A stretch of DNA of 21,884 bases, taken from Micractinium sp. NFX-FRZ. Its lineage: Eukaryota; Chlorophyta; Trebouxiophyceae; Chlorellales; Chlorellaceae. The stretch lies in NCBI GenBank assembly GCA_029339195.1, contig JAPTJF010000673.1, positions 1 through 21,884 of the forward strand, given 5' to 3'. Below are positions 1-8,767 of this stretch, in pieces. The notes beneath the pieces were generated by a model. The model ran no database searches. It was not told the DNA's origin and worked only from the letters and a program-made list of their open reading frames with translations. The first letter of the stretch is position 1; each line of letters begins with the position of its first letter. The translations under genes were made by a program, and so were the position numbers.

Positions 1-95
1 GTACTGCGCTAGCGCCTCCCAGTGCAAGAAGGCTGCATCACAGGCGGCATGAGGAGTTGAAAGCATGAAGCTAGAGCCATGCCGGTGCAGCCCGG

Positions 96-130
<35 letters not shown>

Positions 131-2673
131 TGCAACTATTGACAAACTCGCAGCCCTGAAGCGGTTGCCGCTGCTTCCTACACAAACGCCCGCCACGCCT
201 TACCCCCTTACCAATCAGCAGCTTGATGAGCGGCTCAAGCAGGGGGCTGACGAGCAGCGCCACCGGGAGACAGCGGGCGATGCTGAGCACCTCGTTGGCA
301 GTCAGGCGGCTAGCTGCCCAGACCTTGCGCGGCACACGCACGCCAGGAACAGAGCGAGGCAGGCCCTGGAGCTCCTTGGTCACCTGTAGACATGGATGGG
401 AAGGCGTAAACTGTATGTCTGGTCACATCTGTAAAGACTCAGGCCGAGGGCCACCCGTGTTCCTGAGACAATTCTGGGCAGCACGGCCACAATAAGTGCT
501 CGGACATGCATCATCACAAGACATGCAGAACGGCCTACCTGTGCCCCAGCCTGCCTGCAAGTGCCTGCCCTGCCCCGTGCCCTCCCACAGCGCTCACCTT
601 GCGGACGATGGCAGCGCGTGTGTTCATGTGCCCCACGCCCAACAGGCACAAGTCGAACACGCTGACGGCTGGGAGGTTAGTGACCTCGCCCTCGCCACCG
701 TCGCTGCCGGCGTCCCCGTCGCTCTCGCCGCCGGCGTCCCCGTCGCTCTCGCCGTCTTCGCTGCTGTTGCCGGCCTCCCCATCGCTTCCATCACCGTCGC
801 TGCTGCCGCCTCCCTCCCCATCGCTCTCGTCTCCGTCGCTGCCGCTGCCTCCCTCTCCATCGCTCTCGCCACCCACCGCAGCCTCAGCACCCACCCTGGC
901 GGCGCGGCGCGCTTGTGCCGCGGCGAGCCGCTGCTCAGCCAGCTTGCGTGCCTTGAAGCTCGTCCCGTCAGGCTTGGCCAGGTACTTTGCAATGGCTGGG
1001 GCAACGTGCAGCCCGTCGAGCCAGGCCAGCTGGTACGGGTCTACGCCTTTGTGGCCGGCAAAGACTGGCGCTGTGATACGCCCCTGCAGCTCGGGCGGCT
1101 GCGAGTGTAGATTGGGGAGGGCACAGAGAGCTATCTGAGCAGGGAAGCAAGCGCAGCCACCAGCTGGTGCAGCAAGTTTCCAATGACATGCGCTTCAGCA
1201 ACAGTGGGGGGCGCTCAGCTTTTCCTCCGCTGGCCGATAGCCATCACCGGCACAGCACAGCACAGCGCAGCACAGCACCGCTCATGCACAGCACAGCATG
1301 GCATAGCACCGCACAGTGCATGCACGGCACAGCACAGCACAGCACAGCACAGCACAGCACAGCTTTCGCATTCAATTACTTCAGCAGGCAGCCTGGAACC
1401 TCTCCACTCACCACGCCTTCTTGTGGGCCAGAGTACAGGTAGGTGTCGGCACTCAGCCCTTCATCGCGCAGCATGCGTGTTGCAAGTGCCACGTGGCCAG
1501 CATCTGCAAGTTGCTGCGCCGTGACGATCACCTACGGCACTGAGGGAGGGGGCAGTTGGGCCTTGCAAGCGGCAGGCAGCAGGCAGCAGCAGGCGGCAGG
1601 CAGCAGCAGGCGGCAGGCAGCAGGCAACAGCGAGCAGGCTGGCCAGCACGAAAGCAGGTGGCCCTGTTGGGACAGGGGCCACCGCTTGACTAGCTGGGGA
1701 TGGGTGCTGCCGCCGTTTAGCCTTGCCAGTGCCCTCCTGGTCCAGCCCACAACTGCGCACCCCGCGCATTCCCTCCCCATCACATGCTGCGCTTGCCCCT
1801 TTTCAATGCACCGACCTGTTGCGTGGCGGTGTGCATGCGGATGGGGAAGTCGTCCAGGGAGTCAAGCTGGGCGGCGGGCACCTTGAACATGGCGTCAGGG
1901 AAGGGGTTCTTCAGGCTGCCAGTTGTGAGCGTGGTGGCGGCGACATCTGGCAGGTCCCCTTTGAAGAGGCAGAGGCGGGGGAAGAAGAGGCGCTCAACGC
2001 CGTCGGCGCAGCGCAGGCGCACGCCACGCTGCTCGAGCTCCAGCAGGGAGTGCACCGCTAGGCCCAAGCTGCGTTGCTCCACCCAGCGCTGCACCTTGGC
2101 CGGCGTGCCCTCAGGCAGCACGGGGATCATGGCAATGCGCTCATGGCTCCCCTTCTTGAACAGCTGTGCCCTCGCAAAGTTGTACACCTGCAAGCAAAAA
2201 CGACGAGGCGAGGAAAAGGGGGGGAGGGTGGTTACCTCAACATCTATGTGAGCGGGCAGGGAGGAGCCGGCAAGGGCAACTCGGGCACTTTGATTGGCTC
2301 GGGGCATGTCCCCGCCCCGGCTGCGCTTGCATGCGCTGTGAGCCTGCAGCTGTAGCACCTGGCGGTGCAGCCTTCTCCTGCCATGCCCTGCCTCGCTGCC
2401 TCCCACCTCTCCTTGTATACCTTCGATACCCTCTAGCAAGGCACGCAGCGCCCCCCTAAACATCGCCGTTCCGTCCTAAAACCTGGCAGCGGCAGTAGGT
2501 GCACCACCTGGCCGTTGTTGCCTGCCACACACGTGCGGGCACAGGGGAGCGGATGGTGCATGCCCTCGCACCTCCAGAATCACAGGATACAAGCCGCCGT
2601 CAGTCTTGTCCTTGGCCGCCGCTAGCAGCAAGACACACGCCTCGCTGCAATTTGCTTGGGCCCGAATCTCATC
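1..2673 (-). CDS. Plavaka-type (CACTA-related) transposase-like gene, 3' part beyond window
   Basis: Exons read on the minus strand at 2673-2572, 2187-1816, 1531-1412, 1098-598, 383-212 and 32-1; each joins its neighbour in phase. In order the product shows a block ending in AKDKTDGGLYPVILE, then VYNFARAQL, a segment with FFPRLCLFKGDLPD, a helix-rich piece (QQLADAGHVALATRMLRDEG), a DPYQLAWLDGLHV block, and GLPRSVPGVRVPRKVW followed by LTANEVLSIARCLPVAL. From memory of the family this order matches Plavaka transposases: SDxT/YPVYLTLGN, the PEQ-like block, DPYxALxPDxLH, and the PG-HFxxG/WTGxEY block. Transposition of a class II element is therefore the inferred role. Odd points are a Ser/Asp/Glu/Gly acidic stretch of about 65 residues inside the 1098-598 exon and the many introns. 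The first exon(s) and the stop are not seen; a spliced segment around 2810-2870 may be an upstream exon. It could instead be a domesticated derivative. Confidence 0.62.
95..130. repeat. (CCAG)n microsatellite
   Basis: About seven to eight perfect tandem CCAG units lie in the intron between the last two visible exons of the transposase-like gene. Nothing else is seen in that intron. Confidence 0.9.
663..890 (-). other. Acidic Ser/Asp/Glu/Gly low-complexity insert in transposase-like exon
   Basis: Read on the minus strand, this part of the 1098-598 exon encodes repeated ESDGEGG/GDGSDGEA-like units, strongly acidic, between the DPYQ-containing block and the segment VFDLCLLGVGHMNTRAA. It stays open and in phase with both flanks, so it looks like a coding expansion rather than a retained intron. 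Codon-level repetition of TCG/GGC/GAC suggests growth by slippage or unequal exchange. Confidence 0.6.
1250..1363. repeat. (GCACA)n pentanucleotide repeat
   Basis: Degenerate at its left end and perfect at its right end, this runs through most of an intron of the transposase-like gene (between the exons 1531-1412 and 1098-598). Confidence 0.9.
1568..1632. repeat. GGCAGCA/GGCAGGC short tandem repeat
   Basis: Interleaved GGCAGGCAGCA-type units lie in the intron between exons 2187-1816 and 1531-1412 of the transposase-like gene. The rest of that intron shows no feature. Confidence 0.75.
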
Positions 2674-3163
2674 CTGCATTTGCAACCGCGGAGCCACGGA
2701 GTAGGCAGGGTAGCTACGCGTCCCATTGTGCAGGGTAGGTGGACAGCGAGGTGGGTGTGCAGGTGGTGGGCATGGCGCGGTGTCCGCTGCAACAAACATT
2801 GCAGCCGGCATGCTAGAGCAGGTCGCGCACTGCTCCCACAGCTTGAACGCCAACCCACCTGTAAACAAACCGATTGTGAGACCACACAGCTGCTGTGGAA
2901 CAGGAATTGCTGCGGGGGCTGCGCCGCCACGGTGCGCTGCTGCCACATGGCACCAAAGTCAACTTGCTGTGTGCGCCACTTGGTGCCAATGCCAAAGCTT
3001 GGTGCCAGTTGGTGCCAGCTTTTTTGGCGCCATGTGGTGCCAAAAGTAGGTGCCATTTGGCGCTGGCGCAGAATTTCATGCCATCTGGCGCCAATGCCAA
3101 AGTGGTGCCAAGTGGTGCCACAGGAAGACGGAGACGCAGGCCCCACGCACAGACCGGCACTTC
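2674..3163. promoter_or_regulatory. Divergent intergenic region with a TGGNNCCA palindrome cluster
   Basis: The region lies between the 5' side of the minus-strand transposase-like gene and the start codon of the plus-strand secreted-protein gene. It probably holds the promoter of the latter and perhaps upstream exons of the former. No TATA box stands out. Its right half is dominated by the palindrome cluster listed separately. Confidence 0.4.
2945..3122. repeat. Cluster of nine TGGNNCCA palindromes
   Basis: The 8-bp self-complementary motif occurs at 2948 (TGGCACCA), 2981, 3000, 3010, 3035, 3103 and 3113 (TGGTGCCA), and 3025 and 3086 (TGGCGCCA), with further partial copies between. Three pairs (3000/3010, 3025/3035, 3103/3113) are spaced exactly 10 bp. 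A longer direct repeat, GGYGCCAATGCCAAAG, occurs at 2982 and 3087. The cluster ends about 45 bp before the secreted-protein start codon. It could be a protein-binding array, a 5'UTR structure or transposon subterminal repeats. Confidence 0.75.
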
Positions 3164-3230
3164 ATGGCCCACGTGCGTTGCGCTCGCGGCGCGTGGTCGC
3201 TGGCGCTGCTGATAACCATTCTCGCAGCAG
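3164..3230 (+). other. Signal-peptide exon
   Basis: This encodes a Met, a short basic stretch (HVRCARG) and a hydrophobic core (AWSLALLITILAA), ending at a GTGTGC donor. It joins in phase to 3569-3602 (ASAVAAEAAQ), giving a plausible Ala-rich cleavage region. Support is composition and phase only. Confidence 0.55.
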
Positions 3231-6200
3231 GTGTGCATAGCCCGCACCAGCTGAAAGGGAGTTTTTCGCCAGCAGGTTAAGGGACCCGTGCGGTACGCTG
3301 CGACAGCGCTGCCCAGCACCTGCGGGCGCTGTTGGGCCGCAGAGGCGTCCCAGAAGGCTGTCCGTCGACATGAAAGGGCCGCTCAGCGAGGGAGGCGAGT
3401 GGAGCGTCCCCTGCCGGATATCTGCGGGTTGCCACCGGCACCTGCGGGACGCAGCCATCAGGGCGGCCCCTGACTGTGCAGGGTGGCAGAGGGTGGCAGC
3501 CAGTCCAAGCCTGGCTGGCCACCCCCACCCTGCTCAACCCTTGCTCGACGCACCTCCTCTGCACGCAGGCGCTTCAGCCGTGGCCGCCGAAGCCGCCCAA
3601 GGGTGAGAGGCTGGTGGACGCTTGGTGGCAACCTGGCATTAGGCGCGGTACTTGCGCCGCCGCAGCGGCGCGCCATCAGTTCCCCACCATTGTCGCTGCT
3701 GCCCAACATGCCCCGCCGCCACCATCGCTGGTACACTTGCCGGACACTAAGGAGAGCTCCGCATCACCGCCTGCAACCGCTGTGTCCCCCCCCCCCCACC
3801 TGCAGGGCCCCTCACCGTCGTGCGCTGCTTCAGGCCCGCCCAAAGCCGGTGAGCCACTGGCAACAGTAGCTGACTGGTGTCTTTGGCTTAATTATCTGTT
3901 GGCTTCCTCAACCCCATGCCCTCGGGCTGTAATCTTCCCTTCTTCTTCTTCTTCTTCTTCTGAGCCACTGGCAGCTGCCGGCGCCAGCACGAGCTGCGCT
4001 GCCGAGCGTTGGCCCTTGCCTGTTGCTCCCCACATTCGCGCTGTTTGCCTTAGGCATCCTCCTGCTGATCATCAGCAACCTGCATTTCTTCCCCCCTTGA
4101 AACCGTCATTTGCATGTGGGCTAGCGGAAACCGCCCGCTCGCCCCCCCCCCCCACCCCCCTGGCCTGCACGATAGTCTGCCGAGCTTGTTGATTGCTGAT
4201 TGAGTAGGCGCAAAGTTGAAGGATAACGTTGATGCATCAATCCAAAGTGATCCAACCCTTGCTTTGCCACCCAACCCTCCCAATCCTCTCTCCACCTTTG
4301 CAGCTCCACCCTCGCCTGCATTGTTTTTCAAGTTGGTATGCTTCATGTTGTGATGTGTGGTGTTTGGCACCCCCACAGTAACATCTCTGCCTCTGTTCTA
4401 CCATTCTTGTTTCAACGCTCTCCTTTCCAGGTTTTCAGAAACCTAGGCATCTTTATCGCAAGATTCATTGCGGGTAAAAAGATGTAAAGCAAAAACAAGC
4501 GGGCTGGGCGGGCACTGTTGGCACTGCCAGTATGTGCCCCCTCGCTGCCGCCGCCTGCCACTGTCGTGCACAGTACGCCCACACTGTCCCATCTGCCGCC
4601 CCCCTCTGCCCGCCGCAGCCGTTCCCACCCCGCCCGCCACCATCGCCTCGGCCCAGCCCTCCTCCCCCATCACCGCCGCCTCCGCCGCCCAAGCCTTCCC
4701 CTCCCCCTCCCCCACCCCCGAGCCCGTCGTCACCGCCCCCGCCCAGGTCAGGCCGCGCCACCTCATGCCTCTGCCCCTCCTCCATCCTTTCTCCAAAGGA
4801 GTGCTGCATCCTACCAGCCTGGCCGCAGCTGCACGGTTAAGGGCACTGCTAGATGGGTGGACGGTGGGCGCCTGTGAGGAAGTACCCCGGGGCACTACCG
4901 CCTCCACTCTGGCTGCATGCATGTGGGCCATATATATGGCCCATATATGGGCTCTACTTCGCCTGCACCATCCCGGCCCAAGACAACATTGACGTGACTC
5001 GCCTTACTCCGTGCCTCCCCCCCGTGCCACGCCAGCCCCCGGCCACCGCCAAGCCCGCGCCCGCCACCGCCTTCGCCGTATCCGCCGCCCAGCCCTTCGC
5101 CACCAGCGCCCCCGCCACCACCCAGCCCCTCACCCCCACCTCCACCACGCCCATCACCTCCACCCCCATCTCCCTCCCCGCCGCCACCCTCCCCGTCACC
5201 CCCCAGCCCCTCCCCACCACCTCCCCAGCCCTCCCCTCCCCCGCCTGCGCCGTCCCCACCACCCCCGCCCACGCCCCCCTCCCCGCCGCCTCCGAAACCC
5301 TCCCCTCCCCCGCCAAGACCCAGCCCCCCTCCGCCCTTTCCCTCCCCTCCCCCTCCCCCCACGCCGTCCCCACCTCCTCCTCCTTCCCCATCTCCGTCCC
5401 CACCCCCTCCTCCGCCTTCCCCGCCGCCCCCCCGCCCATCCCCCCCGCCCCCCAGCCCCGCGCCCCCACCCCCTCCCTCACCCTCTCCGCCTCGTGCAAC
5501 CCAGGCGTGAGTAAGACCCAAATCGCTTGCACCAAGCACCAACCAACTGCGGCAGCTTTTTGCAAATGCCTGCATTGTCGAATCAACTCATCCCTCCCAC
5601 CACATTCAGCATACTCAGCGCCTTCTGCAGACAGAGCAAGCAGGGGCGGTCTATAAGAGCCTCCTCCCCTGCCTCCTCAACTGAATTGTGCAGGCCCCGC
5701 CCCCCGCCATCTCCCCAGCCGTCTCCCCCAGCTCCCCGCCCCCCTCGCCCGCTCCCCGCCCCCCTCGCCCGCCTCCTCCTCCTTCGTCGCCACCGCCCAG
5801 CCCGCCCGCCAGCCCCCCTCCTCCCCCAAGCCCACCGGTAGGTGCCCCGATCACACCAGAGCCAAGCCGGTGTGAAGCAAAAGCAAAAGCTTGTGGGTGC
5901 CGTACACGCCGCAAACTGTGGCACAAGTGCTTGCGAGCGCAGCCGAGGTGCTGTGCAGCAAGCTTGTGGCCAGCCCCAAGTGTGGCCAGCGTTCAGCCCC
6001 ACCACCCCTGCTCGGCACCTGCCAGCGGCTGCTCTATGCACTCCAGCTCGCAGCGGACTCGCTCTCAGGCAGCATGCCTGTGCTAACCCCACAATGCGCC
6101 TCCCGCTTGCTGTACGTGCACACACGTGACGCCGCCTGCAGGCTCTACAGAGCAGCTGGTCCGAGCCCCTGCGCATCTGCCCCAACAACACCAACCCTAA

Positions 6201-8767
6201 TGCTGCCTTCACAATCCCTTGGTGGGTGCTGATGGAAGGGGGGGGGATGGGGGGGGGGGGGGGTAGGGGACCTTTTTGGGGTGCCACGGATAGCAGGGTG
6301 GGGTGGAGCGCTGGATGCCAGCGGCATGCTATCTGTGCAGCCAGGGCGGTGCCCGTCAGCTGTCTGCCCACTGGGCAGGAAGGGCGCGCCTGTCCCAACA
6401 TTGCAACCTCTGTGCACATACCTGCGCCATGTTGAGCCTTCAAGGCTGGAGATTGTTGTGCCAGCTGCACTGCCTAGCAAGTCCCCAGTAGCCGGCGGTT
6501 GCCCTCCTGCCCCACCCCCCTTGCAGTGACCTGCCCTACATCAGCCAGCGCTTCAGCGTGAGTCAGGGGTGTGTGGGTTAGACATCTTGGTAGATACGAG
6601 GCTGGGATTTGGATGGGCGCGAGGTCTTGGGGACGGTCTGCAGCCGGGGGGTGGTCTGCGGCCGGAGGCCGGGGGGCAGGGGGCGCCCCCTGTCCGCCGG
6701 CGGTGGTGGGGTGGCGGGAAGGAGGGGGGCAGCCACACTTGGGAGCACACCGTGTGCGTGACGCAGGATTTGGCTGGGGGGCGGAGGCAGCACGCACGCA
6801 GCATGCAGTGATGAAGAAGAAGAAGAAGAAGAAGAAGAAGAAGAATACGCCCTTGGGCGTGGGTTGAGGATACCAGCAGAGGTGTGGGCCCCCAGCAGCA
6901 TGCAGTGCAGCGTGCAGCTGCACAGCTTCGCTACACCGCGCCACCGGTGCCGCCTAACACGTCTGGCTGGTTGCCCTGCCCTGCCCCTTCCGTGTGCAGG
7001 AGGCCTCCTTCACTCCTGGGGACCCCCCCGTTTCCTGCTCCTGGAAGAAGCCCAAGTGAGAGGCAATGCACCATAGCTGACTGGTGCCTTTGGCTCAATT
7101 GCCTGTCGGCTTCCTCAACCCCACGCCCTCGGGCTGCAAGCATCTTCTTGTTCTGAGAGGCAATGCACGATAGGAGCGTGCGCTCCACACGCATAGCGCT
7201 CCACACCTGTCGGCGGCAAAGCAAAAGCAAGCTCTGCTCGGTGGCTCGCCTCTCACTAAGTCACGACACGTCGCTGCCTTTGTCACATGCAGCAACATGA
7301 TTTTCGCGTGGCAGGCGGTTGGCACAGGCCGCATCAAGGCGACCTCTTGTAACTACCTGTGAGTCCCGCTGCCTGCCTACCAGCCAGTTCTTGCCTGCCC
7401 CGCCTGCCCGCCAATTCCTTGCCTGACCCACCTGCCTGCCTGCCCCACCTGCCTGCCTGCCTCCCCTGGCCTCCGGCCTACCTGCCCTGCCTGCACTGCC
7501 TGCCAGGCTTGCAGCGGGCCGTCACGGTGGTTCAACACACTTTGTACTGCCTGGCTCTGTGCAGGTACAATGGCGACCCGGTCATCAGTGTGTATAGCTC
7601 CTCAACGCCCAACGCTGTGCAGACTTGCATCGGGTAGGCGCACGGCGCCTTGCGGAAGGGTGTGCTTTCGTGATGAGAGCGTGTGTGCACGCGGCGCCCG
7701 GATCAGGCCACAGGCCCTTCCTCTTCATTCTGTCACCCTCCCTCCTCCCTTCTCTTCTCCTTGCTTGCAGTGGCATGGATGACCATACCTGGTTAGTGCA
7801 CGTCCACGTGTCAGAGTCGAGGGCAGGGGAGGGCGTGGGGTCCCATGCACCCGCCACCCTGACGTGCATGGCCGAGCCATGTCGCAGTGTGGCACAGCAC
7901 AGCATGGCACATGCAAAACGGGGGGGGGGGGCTCCCCACAGAACTGATGTATGTAGACTGCATACTGGCAACCAACACCCTTTTGGCCCTCCCACTTCTG
8001 TGACTTTGTGTGCAGCAACTGCATGGTGGGTGCAGCCCCCGGCTGCCCCTACTATTTCAACATCTATTATGAGGTGGAAGTTGTGGCCGGCACCTGGTAC
8101 TGGTGAGGCTTGTCCCGGTTCCATGCCCTGCTGTGTCCCGCAACACCGCCCCGGCCCCGCTGCACCTCGCTGCCGGCCTCAGGCCGCCCCTGGATGCTGA
8201 CCTGGCTGCAACGGTAGCTGACTTGTGCCGTGGCTGCACTCTCTGCCGGCTTCCCCGACCCCACGCCGCGACGCCCCCTACTCTTCTTCTCTCCCCTCAG
8301 CTGGCCTGTTTGCCATCCACCCCTGCCTGCCGCCTGCAGGTTCATCATCGGTGAGATCCTGCCTGGCAGGGGGAGGCCTGGGGGGGCGGCAAAGGTTTAG
8401 GTTTTAGTTTGGGTGTAGGTTTGCCTGCAGGTCGATTTTAACTACGCTACAGCGTCTGCTGGCAGCGCCAGGCGTGTGCCGCCACCTCTGCCGCCAGATG
8501 CTGTCGTGGGACTTTGCGAGGCTAGCCGGTGGGCTGGGCTTCCCCTGCACTGCAGCAAGGCCGCCAGCCAGCAGCCACTTGCTGCGGTGGTAGCGGGGAC
8601 GGCAGTGCCGGCAACCCCAATCTCTCCCGGAAGGCCGAATCACGCACACTCCCCTCACCCTGCGTCTCCCGGGTGCAGGCGCGTACGGAGGCACAGGCAG
8701 CCCAGACCTGTCGCTCTACGTTGATTGGGTCGGCACTCCTGTCTATCCAGAGCAGAACCCCGCATGA
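3164..8767 (+). CDS. Secreted proline-rich (SPPPP) protein with C-terminal PPC-like domain
   Basis: Exons: 3164-3230, 3569-3602, 3806-3848, 4619-4746, 5036-5506, 5732 (or 5694)-5837, 6142-6221, 6527-6557, 7000-7055, 7293-7358, 7565-7633, 7771-7791, 8016-8102, 8340-8350 and 8679-8767. All phases join and the total (1359 nt) encodes about 452 residues. The start (TTCATGG) opens a signal peptide with the core WSLALLITILAA. Then come an APHRRALLQARPKP segment, about 235 residues of SPPPP/SPSPPPP rod as in algal hydroxyproline-rich wall glycoproteins, and a C-terminal Cys-rich domain of about 170 residues. That domain carries NPNAAFTIPCDLPY, YNGDPVISVYSS, TCNCMVGAAPGC and GTWYWFIIGAYGG, resembling the PPC fold pattern (D-VLSVY, AGTTYYI-VGGYGG). 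The inferred site is the cell wall or periplasm; ligand unknown. It is not a pherophorin as far as I can see. The first three exons are the least certain. Confidence 0.68.
3863..3960 (+). mobile_element. SINE-like retroposon, copy 1
   Basis: The core begins TAGCTGACTGGTGTCTTTGG (3867) and ends with a (TTC)n tail at 3960. A perfect 13-bp direct repeat, TGAGCCACTGGCA, lies at 3850-3862 and 3961-3973, as expected for target-primed retroposition. The 66-bp core aligns without gaps to copy 2, with seven differences, all transitions. It lies 14 bp after a splice donor in an intron of the secreted-protein gene. Confidence 0.8.
4926..4951. repeat. Overlapping AT-core palindromes with CArG-like cores
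   Basis: GGCCATATATATGGCC (4926-4941) is a perfect 16-bp palindrome, directly overlapped by CCCATATATGGG (4940-4951), a perfect 12-bp palindrome whose core CCATATATGG fits the CC(A/T)6GG CArG consensus. They stand out as an AT island in an otherwise GC-rich intron of the secreted-protein gene. Confidence 0.75.
5036..5506 (+). other. Main SPPPP rod exon
   Basis: The exon is open throughout, with no Met, so it is easily overlooked. It encodes about 157 residues of SPPPP, SPSPPPP, PPPKPSPPPP and similar units, ending ATQA at a strong GTGAGTAAG donor. On the opposite strand it appears as a Gly-rich shadow frame. The repeating SPn pattern is the known substrate for prolyl hydroxylation and arabinosylation in algal wall proteins. 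Confidence 0.75.
5731..5770 (+). repeat. 20-bp perfect tandem duplication in Pro-rich exon
   Basis: The unit GCTCCCCGCCCCCCTCGCCC is present twice head to tail. Because 20 is not a multiple of three, the extra copy changes the reading frame of the exon that starts at 5694. With one copy the exon reads as an uninterrupted PRPPPSPQPSPP rod into the next exon. Alternatively, an acceptor ending at 5731 gives an open frame with both copies. Confidence 0.9.
6811..6894 (-). mobile_element. SINE-like retroposon, copy 3 (reverse orientation)
   Basis: On the minus strand the 3' half (CCTCAACCCACGCCC) matches the element core and is followed by a (TTC)n tail, seen as GAA repeats at 6812-6843 on the plus strand. 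A perfect 13-bp direct repeat, GCAGCATGCAGTG, flanks it at 6798-6810 and 6895-6907. The 5' half is diverged or truncated. It lies inside the intron 6558-6999. Confidence 0.68.
7072..7153 (+). mobile_element. SINE-like retroposon, copy 2
   Basis: The core runs from TAGCTGACTGGTGCCTTTGG (7074) to CTGCAA (7139), with a short TTC-rich tail. A perfect 15-bp direct repeat, TGAGAGGCAATGCAC, flanks it at 7057-7071 and 7154-7168. The left repeat begins inside the GTGAGA donor of exon 7000-7055. A weak A-box-like GGCTCAATTG and a B-box-like GGGCTGCAAGC about 40 bp apart hint at a tRNA-related origin; this is tentative. Confidence 0.8.
7366..7508. repeat. CCTG-rich degenerate simple repeat
   Basis: Degenerate CCTGCCTGCC units form the pyrimidine-rich body of the intron before exon 7565-7633 of the secreted-protein gene. 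Confidence 0.75.
8211..8292 (+). mobile_element. SINE-like retroposon, copy 4 (diverged)
   Basis: It begins TAGCTGACTTGTGCC (8215), shares the CCGGCTTCCCCGACCCCACGCC block and ends in a TTC/CT tail. No clear target duplication remains, which suggests an older insertion. Its pyrimidine tail sits just before a possible acceptor ending at 8300 in the secreted-protein gene. Confidence 0.6.
8340..8350 (+). other. 11-nt microexon in PPC-like domain
   Basis: This encodes only the FII of the GTWYW-FII-GAYGG motif. Phases are TG|G on the left and G|GC on the right. Skipping it would shift the frame. The acceptor is CCTGCAG and the donor GTGAGA. An upstream acceptor at 8300 would lengthen it in frame by 13 residues. 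Confidence 0.6.

Noticed and set aside
4895..5575. Long Gly-rich minus-strand open frame
   Set aside because: It is the complement of the SPPPP rod exon; CCN-rich coding sequence produces GGN-rich shadows.
3863..7153. Introner elements (insertions that themselves create introns)
   Set aside because: The introns extend well beyond the insertions, so the elements appear to have landed in existing introns.
7585..8124. Minus-strand frame of 179 residues
   Set aside because: It runs opposite four supported exons of the secreted-protein gene and shows no family resemblance.
3164..8767. Pherophorin identity for the Pro-rich gene
   Set aside because: The SPPPP rod fits, but the flanking domain matches a PPC-like pattern, and I could not find the pherophorin Cys pattern.
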